Shown here piece after piece: positions 22,527 to 32,796 of a stretch of DNA of 64,000 nucleotides. The translations under genes and the position numbers were made by a program. Under the pieces are notes generated by a model. It was not told the DNA's origin, did no database searches, and saw only the letters and a list, made by a program, of their open reading frames with translations. Each line of letters begins with the position of its first letter. Positions within the stretch are counted from its first letter, which is position 1. This DNA is from Cerioporus squamosus (taxonomy: Eukaryota; Basidiomycota; Agaricomycetes; Polyporales; Polyporaceae), in NCBI GenBank assembly GCA_022592435.1, contig JABYQS010000012.1:404692-468691 (forward strand), in the 5' to 3' direction.

Positions 22527-23528
22527 CCCCTGGTTGCCCTTGTTCGGCCATCGCGGGTGGTGCTGACGGTGGACGAGAGGGGATGATCACAGGTGATGGG
22601 GGTGCGGCGATAAGAGCAATGACCTCGCGTTCGTCGATCGGGGTGCTTGGAAGGGGGGAGTGTGTGGTGGGTGACTCTGCGATGGGAGAGTCGGGGACGG
22701 GGATGAAAGTTTCGGAGTAGGCTTCGACGTTGATGCGACTGGGGCAATAGTGACGATTGGGGCAAGGGTTCTGCTCACAGGATTCCCAGTACCACGCGTT
22801 ATCCTCCGGATCCTTCCTCCGATGGACGTATTCTTGGTCTTTGGTATCCCAGGCGTGGTGTCTGCGGGAACAGTCCAGGGTGACGGGGTGGCTTGTCGAG
22901 CGATGGGGACACTCTTGTCAGAGTGTCGGCACCGATGAGGGATCTCGACCTAATGTCGCGGCGACTAGGCGCGTAGACACCAGACGTCAATCGGCGACGG
23001 TCTGAGGGGTGAGCGGCGAGGAGCCGAAAGGGGGGAGTAGAGAGAAAGCTCGACGAGGGCAGAGCAACGACCGGCTCGGAGGCACGAAGTCGTCGATAGC
23101 TAGTCTTCACGCGCACTGCGACAGACTAGTCCCAATGACCAGGTTATATTAGCACAGAGACAAGGGGAAAGTACATGGGGGAAAGCGCACCTAGTCCCAA
23201 TGACCAGGAGGTCGAGATGGGGACCAGGTAAGCGCTGGGAGGGGCTTATATACTAGTCTACTCTGAACAATCACGTGCCAGTGGAAGTGACTCATGCGGG
23301 AAAGGGAGCGAGGCTGTACGAGTGGGAGACAAAAGGGTGGGAAAACACATGGTAATGGGATGGTAAGTGCGAGAACAAGGCATGCGGTCGCGGGAACAGA
23401 GCATACGGGCGCGAGAATGAAATCAAGGGGTCCAAAATGGGATGTGTACGAAGTAGGAAAGGGATCAAGATGGGGAAGTGGAAGTTCCAGGGAAAACGAA
23501 AAGGGGTGCTGGTCCACTGACCGTGACA
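22527..23528 (-). mobile_element. truncated inverted copy of the chromovirus (LTR, leader, gag start)
   Basis: Read on the minus strand this is a full LTR starting TGTCACGG at 23528, the primer-binding site (22794-22781), the leader, and the gag start codon followed by eight codons, after which the hAT terminal repeat begins. It is nearly identical to 9707-10716 apart from small indels. The rest of gag and all of pol are missing. The bases next to the LTR start are GGCAC. Confidence 0.85.
22797..23528 (-). repeat. inverted LTR
   Basis: It is homologous to 9707-10449. Compared with that LTR it has one instead of two copies of a 21-bp unit and has about 10 extra bases between the CACGTG E-box and the TATA box. 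Its first 64 bases equal the 3' LTR stub exactly. Confidence 0.8.
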
Positions 23529-23880
23529 GGCACGGCTCTGTTTCTGCTGGTCTTCGCTTGTGTCGCTTTTGTTCTCGACGTCTACAAGTTCCTGAAGGAC
23601 CTCCGTCCACTGAATCCCACGGAACCCGTACGTCATGCGTTAGTATCGTGCATTCCCGGTCTTACCATGCATTGCAGTTCATGCAACCCCGGTGGATTGC
23701 AGGGGTATGTTCCGTGTCAAATTCATACTCGTTCATACTCGTTCATACTCAAAGGGAAACACATGACAGGGATTTGAGGCTGCAATCTCCGAGTCCCAGT
23801 TCCAGGCTGAAGAGGTTCTGGTTGCCATACCGACGCTGCGGCTAGTGTTCACTCTGGTCAGCACGTCCCGTGCTGAGGTG
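23529..23880 (+). pseudogene. membrane-protein exons cut by the retroelement
   Basis: Directly after the inverted LTR a frame encodes a membrane helix (ALFLLVFACVAFVLDVYKFL) and a short loop ending in NPTEP before a good donor (gtacgtc, 23627). A second open stretch (FEAAISESQFQAEEV, about 23775-23876) ends before gtgagtc. These look like internal exons of a membrane-protein gene whose upstream part was replaced by the LTR. They may belong to the same gene group as 24328-25410, but I cannot join them. Confidence 0.4.
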
Positions 23881-24327
23881 AGTCGTGCAGTATCAAAGGT
23901 CTGTGTGTCCACACTTCCGACACTTTAGGAATATACTGACGTTGGCCCTCTAGGCGGCATTATAGCTCATACGCTCACTTAGGCACACTGATCCTCTTAT
24001 CTGGGTCCTGAACTTGTAACTCCGTAAAGTCCTCATAATGTTGCACCGATTATCGACCTGTTTCCCCATTAAATTTGTAAAATGTACAGTTCTCGCATCG
24101 TAATATCGCCCATCTATACATGGCCATGGCTGGTAACCATCTGTGCGAGACGGACCTAAGCTAATCAGGAAGGGATCGATTGTCATCCCGGCTTCCTATT
24201 ATGGTCGGCTATGGAGACTAGACCTAAGCGTTAAATTTTCAATTGTCGGACCGGCAACATGCATGCGCCCGGGCCCGATCATGATAATGACGCACGACTC
24301 CGCCTTCCCCTATACTTGCGAGGACAT

Positions 24328-25410
24328 ATGAGCCTTCGTGAAACCCTTCGTGCACAGCACTCAGTGTTCACATTTCTACGTCAAGTCATGGCCCAGTACG
24401 GACGCAATGTCGCAAGGCTCGTCCTCGGTATCTGCTTCAAAGTTATCCTAGCCAACGTGCTATCCTCCGCCGTTACGACGTGGGCGCGCTGCGAACAAAC
24501 TTGGACGGACAAGGGTCTTCTTTATACCCTCTACGAGTGGTCGAGTCTGCTTCGCCCATGTTCGAACTTCCAAGGATTCTTCGTCTACAACCTCGTCCAC
24601 GGAGCGTCGTTTGTGCAGTTTGTGGTGCTCTACACGGCTCTCCGCTACCATGGGAAACACTATACGCACGTTCTACTCTGTGTAGTGTTCATGTATGCGC
24701 CCATCCTGTGTAAGTGTCATTTCTTTACCACCGCGGTGTCTATGTTGATCAGGGGCTGTTTGCTTTAGTCGGACACCATCGCTTACTCCCGGAGACCTTC
24801 AAGCAGAGCGGACTTTACACCCATTACACCCACTACGCAGAGCTCCCTGCGCTGTTCTTCGCCTTCGCAGCGTTCCAGCGCGCGACGGCCCGCACCACGA
24901 CGGGTGTTTACGGTGCTCTGGTGTACTGGTCGCTCCCGGAGCTCTTCATCCTCCTCGGCTCGACTCTGGTATTCGTACCTTTCGAGCACTTCGGCCAGTT
25001 CCTATTTGGGCTCGAGAACCTTGCAACGGACCTGACGGCGCTACTCGGCAAGACCCTCCTGTTCTTCGTTCTACATGTGTGGGCCTTATTCATGGATACG
25101 TGTGCTTCGGTGCATCTCTTGATGGAGTGGCTCCGGGACACCTGCCGTATCATCTCGGCTGAACCTCCAACTTTCCAAACACGACGCAACAAGGTATGCA
25201 CTGTCGCTCGCTAAGTTCGACCTGGGTGGACGCCTTCGTACTCATGCCGCATCCTTTCACCATGCCAGTTTCGCGGGCTCAACATGTTAACGAACATGTT
25301 TGATTATAGCCCACGTACTTCATCCAAGGTAAGTGGACGCTGATGTTGTAAGACCTCAGTCAGTAGCTCAGGCGACGTATCAGCGCAGCACCACGACCAG
25401 CGATAGATAG
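24328..25410 (+). CDS. multi-pass membrane protein, unknown family
   Basis: The proposed exons are 24328-24709, 24769-25194, about 25269-25331 and about 25357-25410. The first junction joins exactly (phase 1) and the third intron starts with a good gtaagt. The protein of about 305 residues has at least six hydrophobic segments: LVLGICFKVILANVLSSAV, FFVYNLVHGASFVQFVVLY, VLLCVVFMYAPIL, LPALFFAFAAFQ, LVYWSLPELFILLGSTLVF and TLLFFVLHVWALFMDTCAS. Many aromatic residues and few charges mark it as an integral membrane protein. I do not recognise the family and propose no substrate. The start is the first Met after a stop in the frame; the last small exon is the least certain. Confidence 0.55.
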
Positions 25411-25759
25411 ACGGAGGGTCGCACCGGCCGTGAACGCGAAACATCTTCATTACACATCAAGCAGGTGATTGACGTCTCATAAGTCAAGCCCCTTGAAGCA
25501 TGCGAAGGAGATCATCGTAAAGGTTGACCTGGAAGAAGAGTACGAATCAAGATCATTCACACACCTAGAGTACGATCGGGTGGCCAGTATGTGATCGCTT
25601 ATGGCGTAGTGTTATGGCAAAGGTGTCGAGGAGTTTCAGTTGAAGGATACATTGTGCTCTACTTCCGCATCGACGCCCCGACCTCAGGATTGATGCTTTG
25701 CTCTGCGGTATGCTTCGGTTTCCAGTCAAGCGCACGCGTACGGCTGGCCTGTGCCGGTG
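25411..25759. other. no gene recognised
   Basis: Short frames only. It lies between the membrane protein gene and the WD40 pseudogene. Confidence 0.4.
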
Positions 25760-27768
25760 AGAACGACAGTTCGAGCCCCGGAAGATGTACGTGACCTCCT
25801 CGACGGCGCGATCGACTGGGCCTACGGCGACGGCGACGGCGACTTTCTCAGGTCATATGCGCACTCCAATTGTGCGCCGCTCGTCAGAGACTCTGCACCC
25901 CAACCATTTGGTGGGAGAAAATTCTACTGCCTGACAGCGATGTCTGCCTGACAACTTGACCTGCAGGACAAGGGATGGCAAAGTCGTCGATGGCGCTCCT
26001 CCAACGGTTGGGGAACGGTCAGTCCTTCTCCGAAAAATCAGTATTTCATGAGTGACATTGGCTTTCCTGCTAGGTCCCCTTCCGCAAGACATGCGCGATG
26101 AGATTGTCTCCTCCCGTTGGACCGCATCGTATCGTCCTCATCCAAAATCGACCCGTCCGTCGCGTTTTTGCGACGGAGTCAACACCTCTGCGACCGACGC
26201 GACCCCGATTGCTCAGGCCATCCTCCAAGCGCGCTGTGAGATCTCGTCGGACGACTTCCCGTGCCCGGTCAACTCGGCAATCGCGGCCGACTCATCTGCA
26301 CTAGCGGCCGTCGGTCAGGGCGGATGGAAGCACCGCGACCCGGTCCTGTCGCTGTACATCCTCGACGAAACGGAGGACAACGATGGAGGCGAGGAGGGTC
26401 AGAGCAGCGTCAGAGACTCCTTGTTGGGCAGGCACTAGTACCGGAGCGTCGTGCTGCAGCCCGGACTCTCAGAGGTCACCTACCAGGTCGCGATGGACAC
26501 GCCACGTAAGCTCGCCTTCGCTGCAGATTCGTCCAGGATCAAGAGCTTCTACAGGGGCCGCAAGGGCGAGGCCTCGTAAAAGAACTGGGCTCCCACACGA
26601 GGGACCAACGTGCACACGTTCGACAGCCGCGGCGGCCACGACGGCCCCATCGCGATGCTTCCTGGAGGACGGCTCACTCGCGCGGGGAAAGGAAGCTTTG
26701 CGGTCTGGGACACGGACAAGATGCCTACGCACAAAGGCGGGAAACGCGTCGGCAAGGGCAAGTTCAACCACGACTCCTGGAGAGACAACGAGTGCGACGA
26801 GATCCAGCTGTCGACCGGGAGCAAGCCCACGTCGACCATCAAGCTCGCGGATGAAGACCAGACCTTCGCGCCCGTGGTCTTGACCTTGCACGAGCCCTCG
26901 GGACACTTGCTTGCCGGCGAGAACGCGCGGAAGACCGCTGGACGCTACGGATGCTACGCGCTCGATCTCGAGGACGGCGGAAAGAAGGTGGCGCGCTATT
27001 GGGGCACGGCGGGTTCGTCGAGGCGTTCTCTGTCAGTCCCGGGGACGCAGGCGTCTTTGCGACCGGGTGCAGCGACGGATATGCACGGCTGTACGACGTG
27101 CGGCACCCGACCCCGGTGATGACGCTCGACGCCGGCAAGTCGGGCGAGTTCTGCTCGGCCGTTCAGTTGGTTCACCCAGATGGAATTCCCGGTGCGTCTG
27201 CCTGAAGTCCTGCGAGCTCGATGTCAGCTTACGCCTTCGTCCCCTAGTTGTATTCACCGGCGGGGACCGTTCGCAGAGCATCAAGACATGGGACATCCGC
27301 GCCCCGCGTCATGGTGTTCGAGCTTGCTAATGGGAATAACGCCGTGCGTGCCCTCTCCTGGGATGCGAAGCGCAACGCGCTCTATGCGGCCACCGAGTGC
27401 GACCACATGGACCGCAACGGGTACCATCACGGCTATCGACGGGCGCGGATCCCGACGTGGGCGCGGCTGTACCCAGAGGAGACTGGCGAGGACGACGACG
27501 AAGACATGGACGACGAGGAGTACGACAGCGACGACGACGACAGCGAAGAGAACTGGCCGGAGAACGCGTATCACTCGGAGGACTCGTTCGGGTACGCGTA
27601 CGATGCCGGGGAGCATACTTTGCGTGAGTGTCTGCTGTTGCTTCTATGTTCCCCGTGCGCTGACTCGTGCTTGTGTAAGTTCGTTATGGGTTCAAGGAGG
27701 ACCCGGACATGAGAGAGCTACCCATATACGGGCAGGCAACCTTGGAGCACGATGGCGGCTACTGGTGA
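25760..27768 (+). pseudogene. WD40-type protein, decayed paralogue
   Basis: The sequence follows the intact minus-strand gene at 37683-39877 from about residue 60 to the end. Shared stretches include GAIDWAYGDG (25804), ATPIAQAILQARCEISSDD (26200), GQGGWKHRDPVLSLY, MPTHKGGKRVGKGKF (26722), VFATGCSDGYARLYDVRHP (27053), SQSIKTWDIRAP (27278), ALSWDAKRNALYAATEC (27350) and the final ELPIYGQ with the stop at 27766. Stops at about 26436 and 26577 and frame changes near 27000 and 27310 break the frame. The N-terminal exon is missing or unrecognisable. The two genes face opposite ways 12 kb apart. Confidence 0.8.
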
Positions 27769-28199
27769 CCGACCGACCGTACGATAAAAGTCGAAGTTAA
27801 GGGTGCAGCGAGAATGCTTGATCTTGCGTGTAACATACAGCATATGTGGTACATAGAGTCAGGGCGATGACGAATCTATATATCTGCAGTATAAAAGTCA
27901 TCGTCGGCGTCGCGGTCCGATGTTTCGCAAGGAAAATCGGTCACAAGGCCTCGAGCTAGTGATGTACAAAATGTCACGTAGTTGTACGAAACAGCAGGAT
28001 GTTCAGTAGCAGATAATGCACATGTCCTCTTCCTACGGGAAGACTCCCGGACTGTCGCAATAAATCACATCCTGGACGAAGTCGTCGAGCTGAACTCCTC
28101 AGCCTCGCTCACCGAGGCTCGCTCCTTCCCAGCACGCCGAGATGGAGCTGAGAAATCGATACTCTTCTCGGCCCCAGCGTAAATGCTCTCCTCGTATAG
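27769..28199. other. no gene; former C-terminal codons of the HMG gene at its right end
   Basis: Codons after the stop at 28200 still read as a sensible tail on the minus strand (LYEESIYAGAEKSIDF to SSTTSSRM, stop near 28068). The rest has no supported frame. Confidence 0.4.
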
Positions 28200-29296
28200 T
28201 TAACGCGCTGCCTCGTACTCGAGCTTCTCTTGCTCCGCCTGTGCGATGAAAGGCTGCGGCCAAGTTAACCTTGTGCGATGCCTCGCAAACAAACTACGCA
28301 ACCTACCTTGCGCTCCTCGTCGGTCATCGAACGCCACCTGCCGGCGGCAATAACGCTCTGCTTGACCGTCTCTGTCTCGTCCCCGAACGTTTCCTGCGTA
28401 AGCGCAGGGTCGGATCGGATGCGCTGCAGGAACATGAAGTACGCGCTGAGAGGCTTCTTGGGAGCGTTGGGGTCCTTCGCGCGTGATTTACCAGCTGCAC
28501 GCTGCCTAGTACGGTACGAGGTCTCGCGCTTGATTCCCTCTGATGTGAGCATCGGAGGTGGTGCCACACGCTCGTGAGCCTCCTTCAGGGCGCGAGCACG
28601 AAGACGGTATGGCTGAGCGGGGGACAACAGCGTGTCAGCGAGGGTCAGTGCGCTCTGGCATAGACACGTACCTCCTTCTCCGCTGCAGAGAGCTGGGCGT
28701 ATTCACGACCCGCCGCTCGAGCGGCCTGCGCAACGTTGCGCTTCTCCCGGTGGCCCGAAGCCCGGCGGCGCTCAATCCAGTCGGCGTAAAAGAGCTGCCA
28801 GGCAGAGGGGGAACCGTTCGGAGGAGAACCAAATGCTGCTGAGGTGGGCATGTAAGCGTCGTATAGTACTGCAGCAGGTAAAACATTGCACTTACGTCTT
28901 GCGGACCAATTCTCTTGCTCCCGGGCTCCTGCCGTGTCTGCGGGCCTCCTTTTCGGTCTCACCGTGGCGTCCTGATCATATTCACTGATCGAGTCCGAGT
29001 CCGACAGCTGGGGGCTGTATGATCGGGAGCGTAGCGGTTGGCGACTCGGGCTCGGGCTTGCATACGACCAACTGAACGTTTGCGGCTCAGAGTCATCTAT
29101 TTGGAACGGGCTGCTGGACCACTGTGATGATAAGTCGAAGCTAGTAGGCGAACTGACAATGCGCGAGAACTAGTCCCGTGGTTGAGTGCTTACGAAGGTA
29201 ATTCACGGCCAGTGCTCCGCTGGAGCTCACCTCGTCTTCGTCAAAGACAATCTCTTCAAACCGGGGTCGGTCTGAAGCTCCGGCTCCTTGTGCCAT
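28200..29296 (-). CDS. HMG-box transcription factor with two HMG-like domains
   Basis: Five exons join in frame: 29296-29231, 29169-28896, 28868-28672, 28612-28307 and 28253-28200, giving 298 residues. The N-terminus (RPRFEEIVFDEDEFS, then Ser/Pro-rich) fits other agaricomycete HMG proteins. Residues about 120-180 form a first HMG-like helix set (PSAWQLFYADWIERRRA, AARAAGREYAQLSAAEK). A canonical MATA/HMG box follows (DPNAPKKPLSAYFMFLQRIR, AGRWRSMTDEERKPFIAQAE). Such proteins bend DNA and regulate transcription in the nucleus. The reading stops at TAA (28202-28200) just after the box, yet the following codons still look like the family's tail, so the last 40-odd residues may have been lost recently. 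The start was chosen at the Met preceding the conserved FEEIVF block. Confidence 0.75.
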
Positions 29297-29355
29297 GCCA
29301 TAGCCTCGAGGCTGGTGGTCTGGAGACTCTGTGCCTGCTTCTTGGACAGTGCCAA

Positions 29356-30756
29356 CTAAGCCTCGGTATCAGCAACGAAAGAACGGGCGCTGATCTTGCC
29401 ATACGCACATCCCTGGACGTCCACCTCGACGGAGGGCGACAACGACACGAGGAATTGCACGAGGTCATCTGGAATTTTCTGGTCCTGGAGACAAAGCTGT
29501 AGCGGCAAAATACAATATTGAGGTGACGACTAACCGGGAGGAGAGCATTCAGGTCACGATCTGAAGCGCAAGCAACGTCGGCCTCCGAACGCTGCAATAT
29601 ATGTGTCAAGGTCACGACGTATATGGGCATCGTAGGAAACCTCACCTGCATGATATGGTCAAGCAATTGGCCCACAGGATCGAAGGACTGAACAGCACAA
29701 CCGTTCAGCAGGTGAGCCCATCTACCACCTCGGAGAGTTGACTTACGTTGTACCGCAGCAAGTCAAAGCTTTCATCGGAGGCCAAGGAGGATACCAGCGA
29801 AGATGCACAGGAATCGTTGTCGCTATCGTTGGAAGGAAGGTCATGAGGACCTGCTGCTGCCCGCATCACCCTCAGCGGGCGCCACAGTTTGCGACGTTTC
29901 GCCTTATGGTAGTTCAAGAATATGCATTGATCGTACTTGCCAGGGTCTGTACCGCCATCCTCTGATCCAGCAATACGGCGCGCAGGGCTAATCCTGGAGG
30001 AGACCGCGGCGTCGACGCATTAGGAGGTTGAAACCCAGAGCTCTCCCGAGATGAAGGGTGCAAGGCAGCCTCCGCTCACGACGAGCTCGCCATTGGACTG
30101 GCTATCGTGGAAAGCAACCTCGGCCCAGATCGAGGTCTTGGTGAACCCTGAGATGAAGATCAAGTCCTGCTCTTCGAGATCGATACCGAGATGTCTGGTG
30201 GTGAACTGGTACCAGCTCGTCACATGCGTCGACATATACTTCTTGATGTGTCGATCGCAGTCGAGGAACGTCTTGTGTCCGTGATCCCGAAGATACAACA
30301 ACGCTCCTGAGGTGGTCGTGCACTGATATCGACAGCTCGCAGCAGCCGACGCTCCCGCCTCGCTGAAGGCGTTCCGTAGTCAGCATTATCCTGTGAGCAA
30401 TCTGGACTGATTTCGTACCTGGCAGAGATACCAGCGGAGACAGCGATAGACCGCATACCGCAGCTGTGAAGCTCCTTTTGCGTGATTTGGTCGGGGCAGT
30501 GTTGTACTGATCCTGTGCTGGGAGGAATGAAGGGCTCGAAGTCCTCCGGAACACCTCTCTGATTCACTGGGTCGGCCGCATCCCGCATAGCGTTGAAGAT
30601 GAAGAGGAAATGACCATCTCGAAGATAACCAACATCTCCTAGGCGAACCTCCCCGAAGAGCAACGACGGTTCAGGACACCACAACGCATGTCCGTGGCCG
30701 AGCGGCCACAGTCCCTTGGCATAGGTCTCGTGTGCTGGAAATGTCGCGTCAGGCAT
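29356..30756 (-). pseudogene. agaricomycete-specific unknown gene with one premature stop
   Basis: From the ATG at 30756 the exons read MPDATFPAHETYAKGLWPLG (about 30756-30412), then ALLYLRDHGHKTFLDCDRH and DLIFISGFTKTSIWAEVAF to ISGELW, then YDQCIFLNYHKAKRRKLWR with an acidic Ser-rich tail, then SFDPVGQLLDHIMQ, RSEADVACASDRDLNALLP and a last exon ending in SARSFVADTEA (stop 29358-29356). Agaricomycetes carry many genes of this layout, all of unknown role; a DLEEQD/ISGFTK core and a positively charged KAKRRK segment are constant. A TAA at 30022-30020 interrupts the long second exon, with the same frame continuing on both sides. No intron removes it in frame. It is probably a recent pseudogene, or the product ends there at about 210 residues. 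Confidence 0.6.
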
Positions 30757-30960
30757 GAATGAGAGCAACAAGAACGCGGAGGATCCGGTCGAAGGAGGAC
30801 GACGCAGTAGATTGAGAGGCTGTCTCAGGCTGTACGGTACCAGCACGAGACAGAACCTAATACGACTCTGTCCGGATATGTGGTCGTAATCGCCGACTAA
30901 AGCCCGAGTGACGGTGAGAAGGGCTCACCTTGCCCCTTCCCATGGCAGCCATACCTGCAT

Positions 30961-31136
30961 TCTGGACGAGCGAAAAGGCGCGACATATACGCCGCGCGAG
31001 GATACCTTTTGTCTCATTTCAGAGTGCAATCGGCCAGGAGGTTTCCCTTTTCGACTGAAGCCCGGCCGAAAGGTAGCCTCGCGCGGCGACTTTTCGCCCA
31101 TTAGCACAGATTGACATGCCTTTTGTCCCGTCCAAA
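30961..31136. repeat. imperfect foldback repeat
   Basis: The left arm (CTGGACGAGCGAAAAGG, then CGCCGCGCGAGG at 30990-31001) is mirrored on the right (CCTCGCGCGGCG at 31077-31088 and CCTTTTGTCCCGTCC at 31119-31133). The loop is about 70 bases. It looks like a small non-coding foldback element. Confidence 0.6.
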
Positions 31137-31577
31137 ACAACGTAATGGCTGCCGTGTCCGGGAAAGATGTTACCCGCAGCAGAGTATATTGCTGTCCTCA
31201 GAAGTACACCTTTCGCACTCCTTGGAAGAGATCATGATGAACCTGTCACGAGCACTGCGTGAACAACCAGCAGGATTCCTCCTCGGCATCCAGCGTCAAC
31301 AACTAATCAGCTGAGCATATGTCAGTCAGCTAAGATTTTCAACACATACCAGTGAACTATTGCCGGGCCCTGGGTACTTGAGCATGAGGTTCACGGTGTG
31401 CACCGGCCAAAACGTTGGGCAGTGAGAAGGATGATAAGTAAGTTCCCGGACGGGTTCGAGCAATATTGCTTTTGCGGGGAGTCAATACCTATATCAGTGC
31501 AGGTTCAGCGGGTCCGTGGACATCTCATCCCTCTCACCGACAGATTGTCCTGCTGCCAGTGCACGTAGTCTCGCCAG
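31137..31577. other. no gene recognised
   Basis: There is no supported coding frame. It separates two foldback repeats. Confidence 0.4.
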
Positions 31578-31665
31578 CCAGACGTTATGGGCGCGGTTCT
31601 GCCTCGTCCAAAACGGGAAGGAAAACGGGACAGAGACGAGACAGAACCATGCCCATAACGTCTGG
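31578..31665. repeat. foldback unit 1 (CCAGACGTTA ends)
   Basis: This is an 88-bp hairpin. The arm 31578-31608 is nearly the exact complement of 31635-31665; both ends read CCAGACGTTATGGGC inward. The loop is GGAA-rich. Following flank: GGTATAGATGGGTGTGGGG. Confidence 0.8.
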
Positions 31666-31801
31666 TGAGTTTGGTATAGATGGGTGTGGGGTTCCGTCAC
31701 GCTCCGCGCCTAGCGCCGACCACGTGGCACGCGCCGCGCCTTGACTCTGACAGCGACCGTCTTTGCACCTCACTGCGAGCTCTTGCCATCTAGTCTCGTT
31801 A

Positions 31802-31884
31802 CCAGACGTTTAGTTACTGACCCTTTCGGACATTGAAAGCGGAGAGGGAAAAAAGAATGCAAGGGTCCGTTACTAAACGTCTGG
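31802..31884. repeat. foldback unit 2
   Basis: An 83-bp hairpin with ends CCAGACGTTTAGTTAC and GTTACTAAACGTCTGG. It has the same terminal 9 bases as units 1 and 3 but a different stem interior. Confidence 0.75.
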
Positions 31885-31934
31885 TGAAATTCGTATAGAG
31901 GGGTGGGGGGCAGCCCGAAACGCCCATTCTTCCG

Positions 31935-31942
31935 TGACGTCA
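31935..31942. promoter_or_regulatory. CRE-like palindrome TGACGTCA
   Basis: A perfect TGACGTCA, the consensus for ATF/CREB-type bZIP factors, lies inside the large palindrome. It could serve a promoter or be chance; no gene start is close. Confidence 0.3.
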
Positions 31943-32282
31943 GCGCGTCGGAAGGCGGTCTCGCAGGGTCTCGCGCAGCTGCTCTTGCGGGTCGCGGGTC
32001 GCGCAACGTCGGCGTCGCGCGCGGCAACCGACATTCTCCCCGCTCACTTCCCGGAGTGATGCAGAGTTGCCTTCGCGCTATGTATTGAGGCCTTGATGCT
32101 GGCCGAGCGTCCGAGTCGCGAGGTTAAGAGACAAGTCGCACGGGCTGGTCGGGAGGAGGGCGCGGCGGGACCTGGCGGGACGCTGTGCGGGGTCGGACGG
32201 GCGAGGAACAGCGCAGGAATCGGCGTGGAGGAGCGAACGGTGGGCGCTTCAGGCTGCCCCCCACCCCTCTATACGAAAGTCA

Positions 32283-32376
32283 CCAGACGTTATACGGCGA
32301 GGTCCTGTATTTCTTTTTGTCTCTCCGCTTTCGACTCCGACCGGCACCGTGCGGGAGCGCGCCGTATAACGTCTGG
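32283..32376. repeat. foldback unit 3
   Basis: A 94-bp hairpin with ends CCAGACGTTATACGGCG and CGCCGTATAACGTCTGG, in inverted orientation to units 1 and 2 as judged by its flanks. Confidence 0.75.
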
Positions 32377-32796
32377 TTACGAGATTACTTGCCATCGTAG
32401 TCCACGGCTTGTCCTCGCTGTCACAATGAAAATATTCTTTGCTTTCACTGTCTCGCGCACCCATGGCCGCTGTTTGCCCCGCCAATCCTTCCAGCTGCGA
32501 CGGTGATCCCACTCAACGTGTCGCGCCCTAACCCGTCTGGGAACGAGACTACAGTGCACGTTGTGGTTGAACCGAGAGTTTGGTTTCGCCCAATGCAGCA
32601 ACTCAGACGCCGGAGCCATGGGCGCTCGATGTTTTCTCGCCTTCATGCTTCTCGAGGCTCGGTGCCCCTCCTCCTCAAGCTCCTTCGCCATCTTCGGCTC
32701 AGCGTGTCCCCCCTTGCCCTATCTCACCATCTGACACTGCTGTTTACGCGATCTTGAGTACCTGCTGAAAGGATATCCTCGAGAAATACCTGCAGC

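Larger units (their letters stand above)
31785..32400. repeat. large palindrome containing foldback units 2 and 3
   Basis: The left arm has foldback unit 2 (31802-31884) followed by a 25-bp block at 31891-31915. The right arm has the exact complement of that block at 32252-32276 followed by foldback unit 3 (32283-32376). The outer sequences also mirror each other (GTCTCGTTACCAGACG on the left; CGTCTGGTTACGAGA on the right). About 335 GC-rich bases lie between the two 25-bp blocks. Confidence 0.75.
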
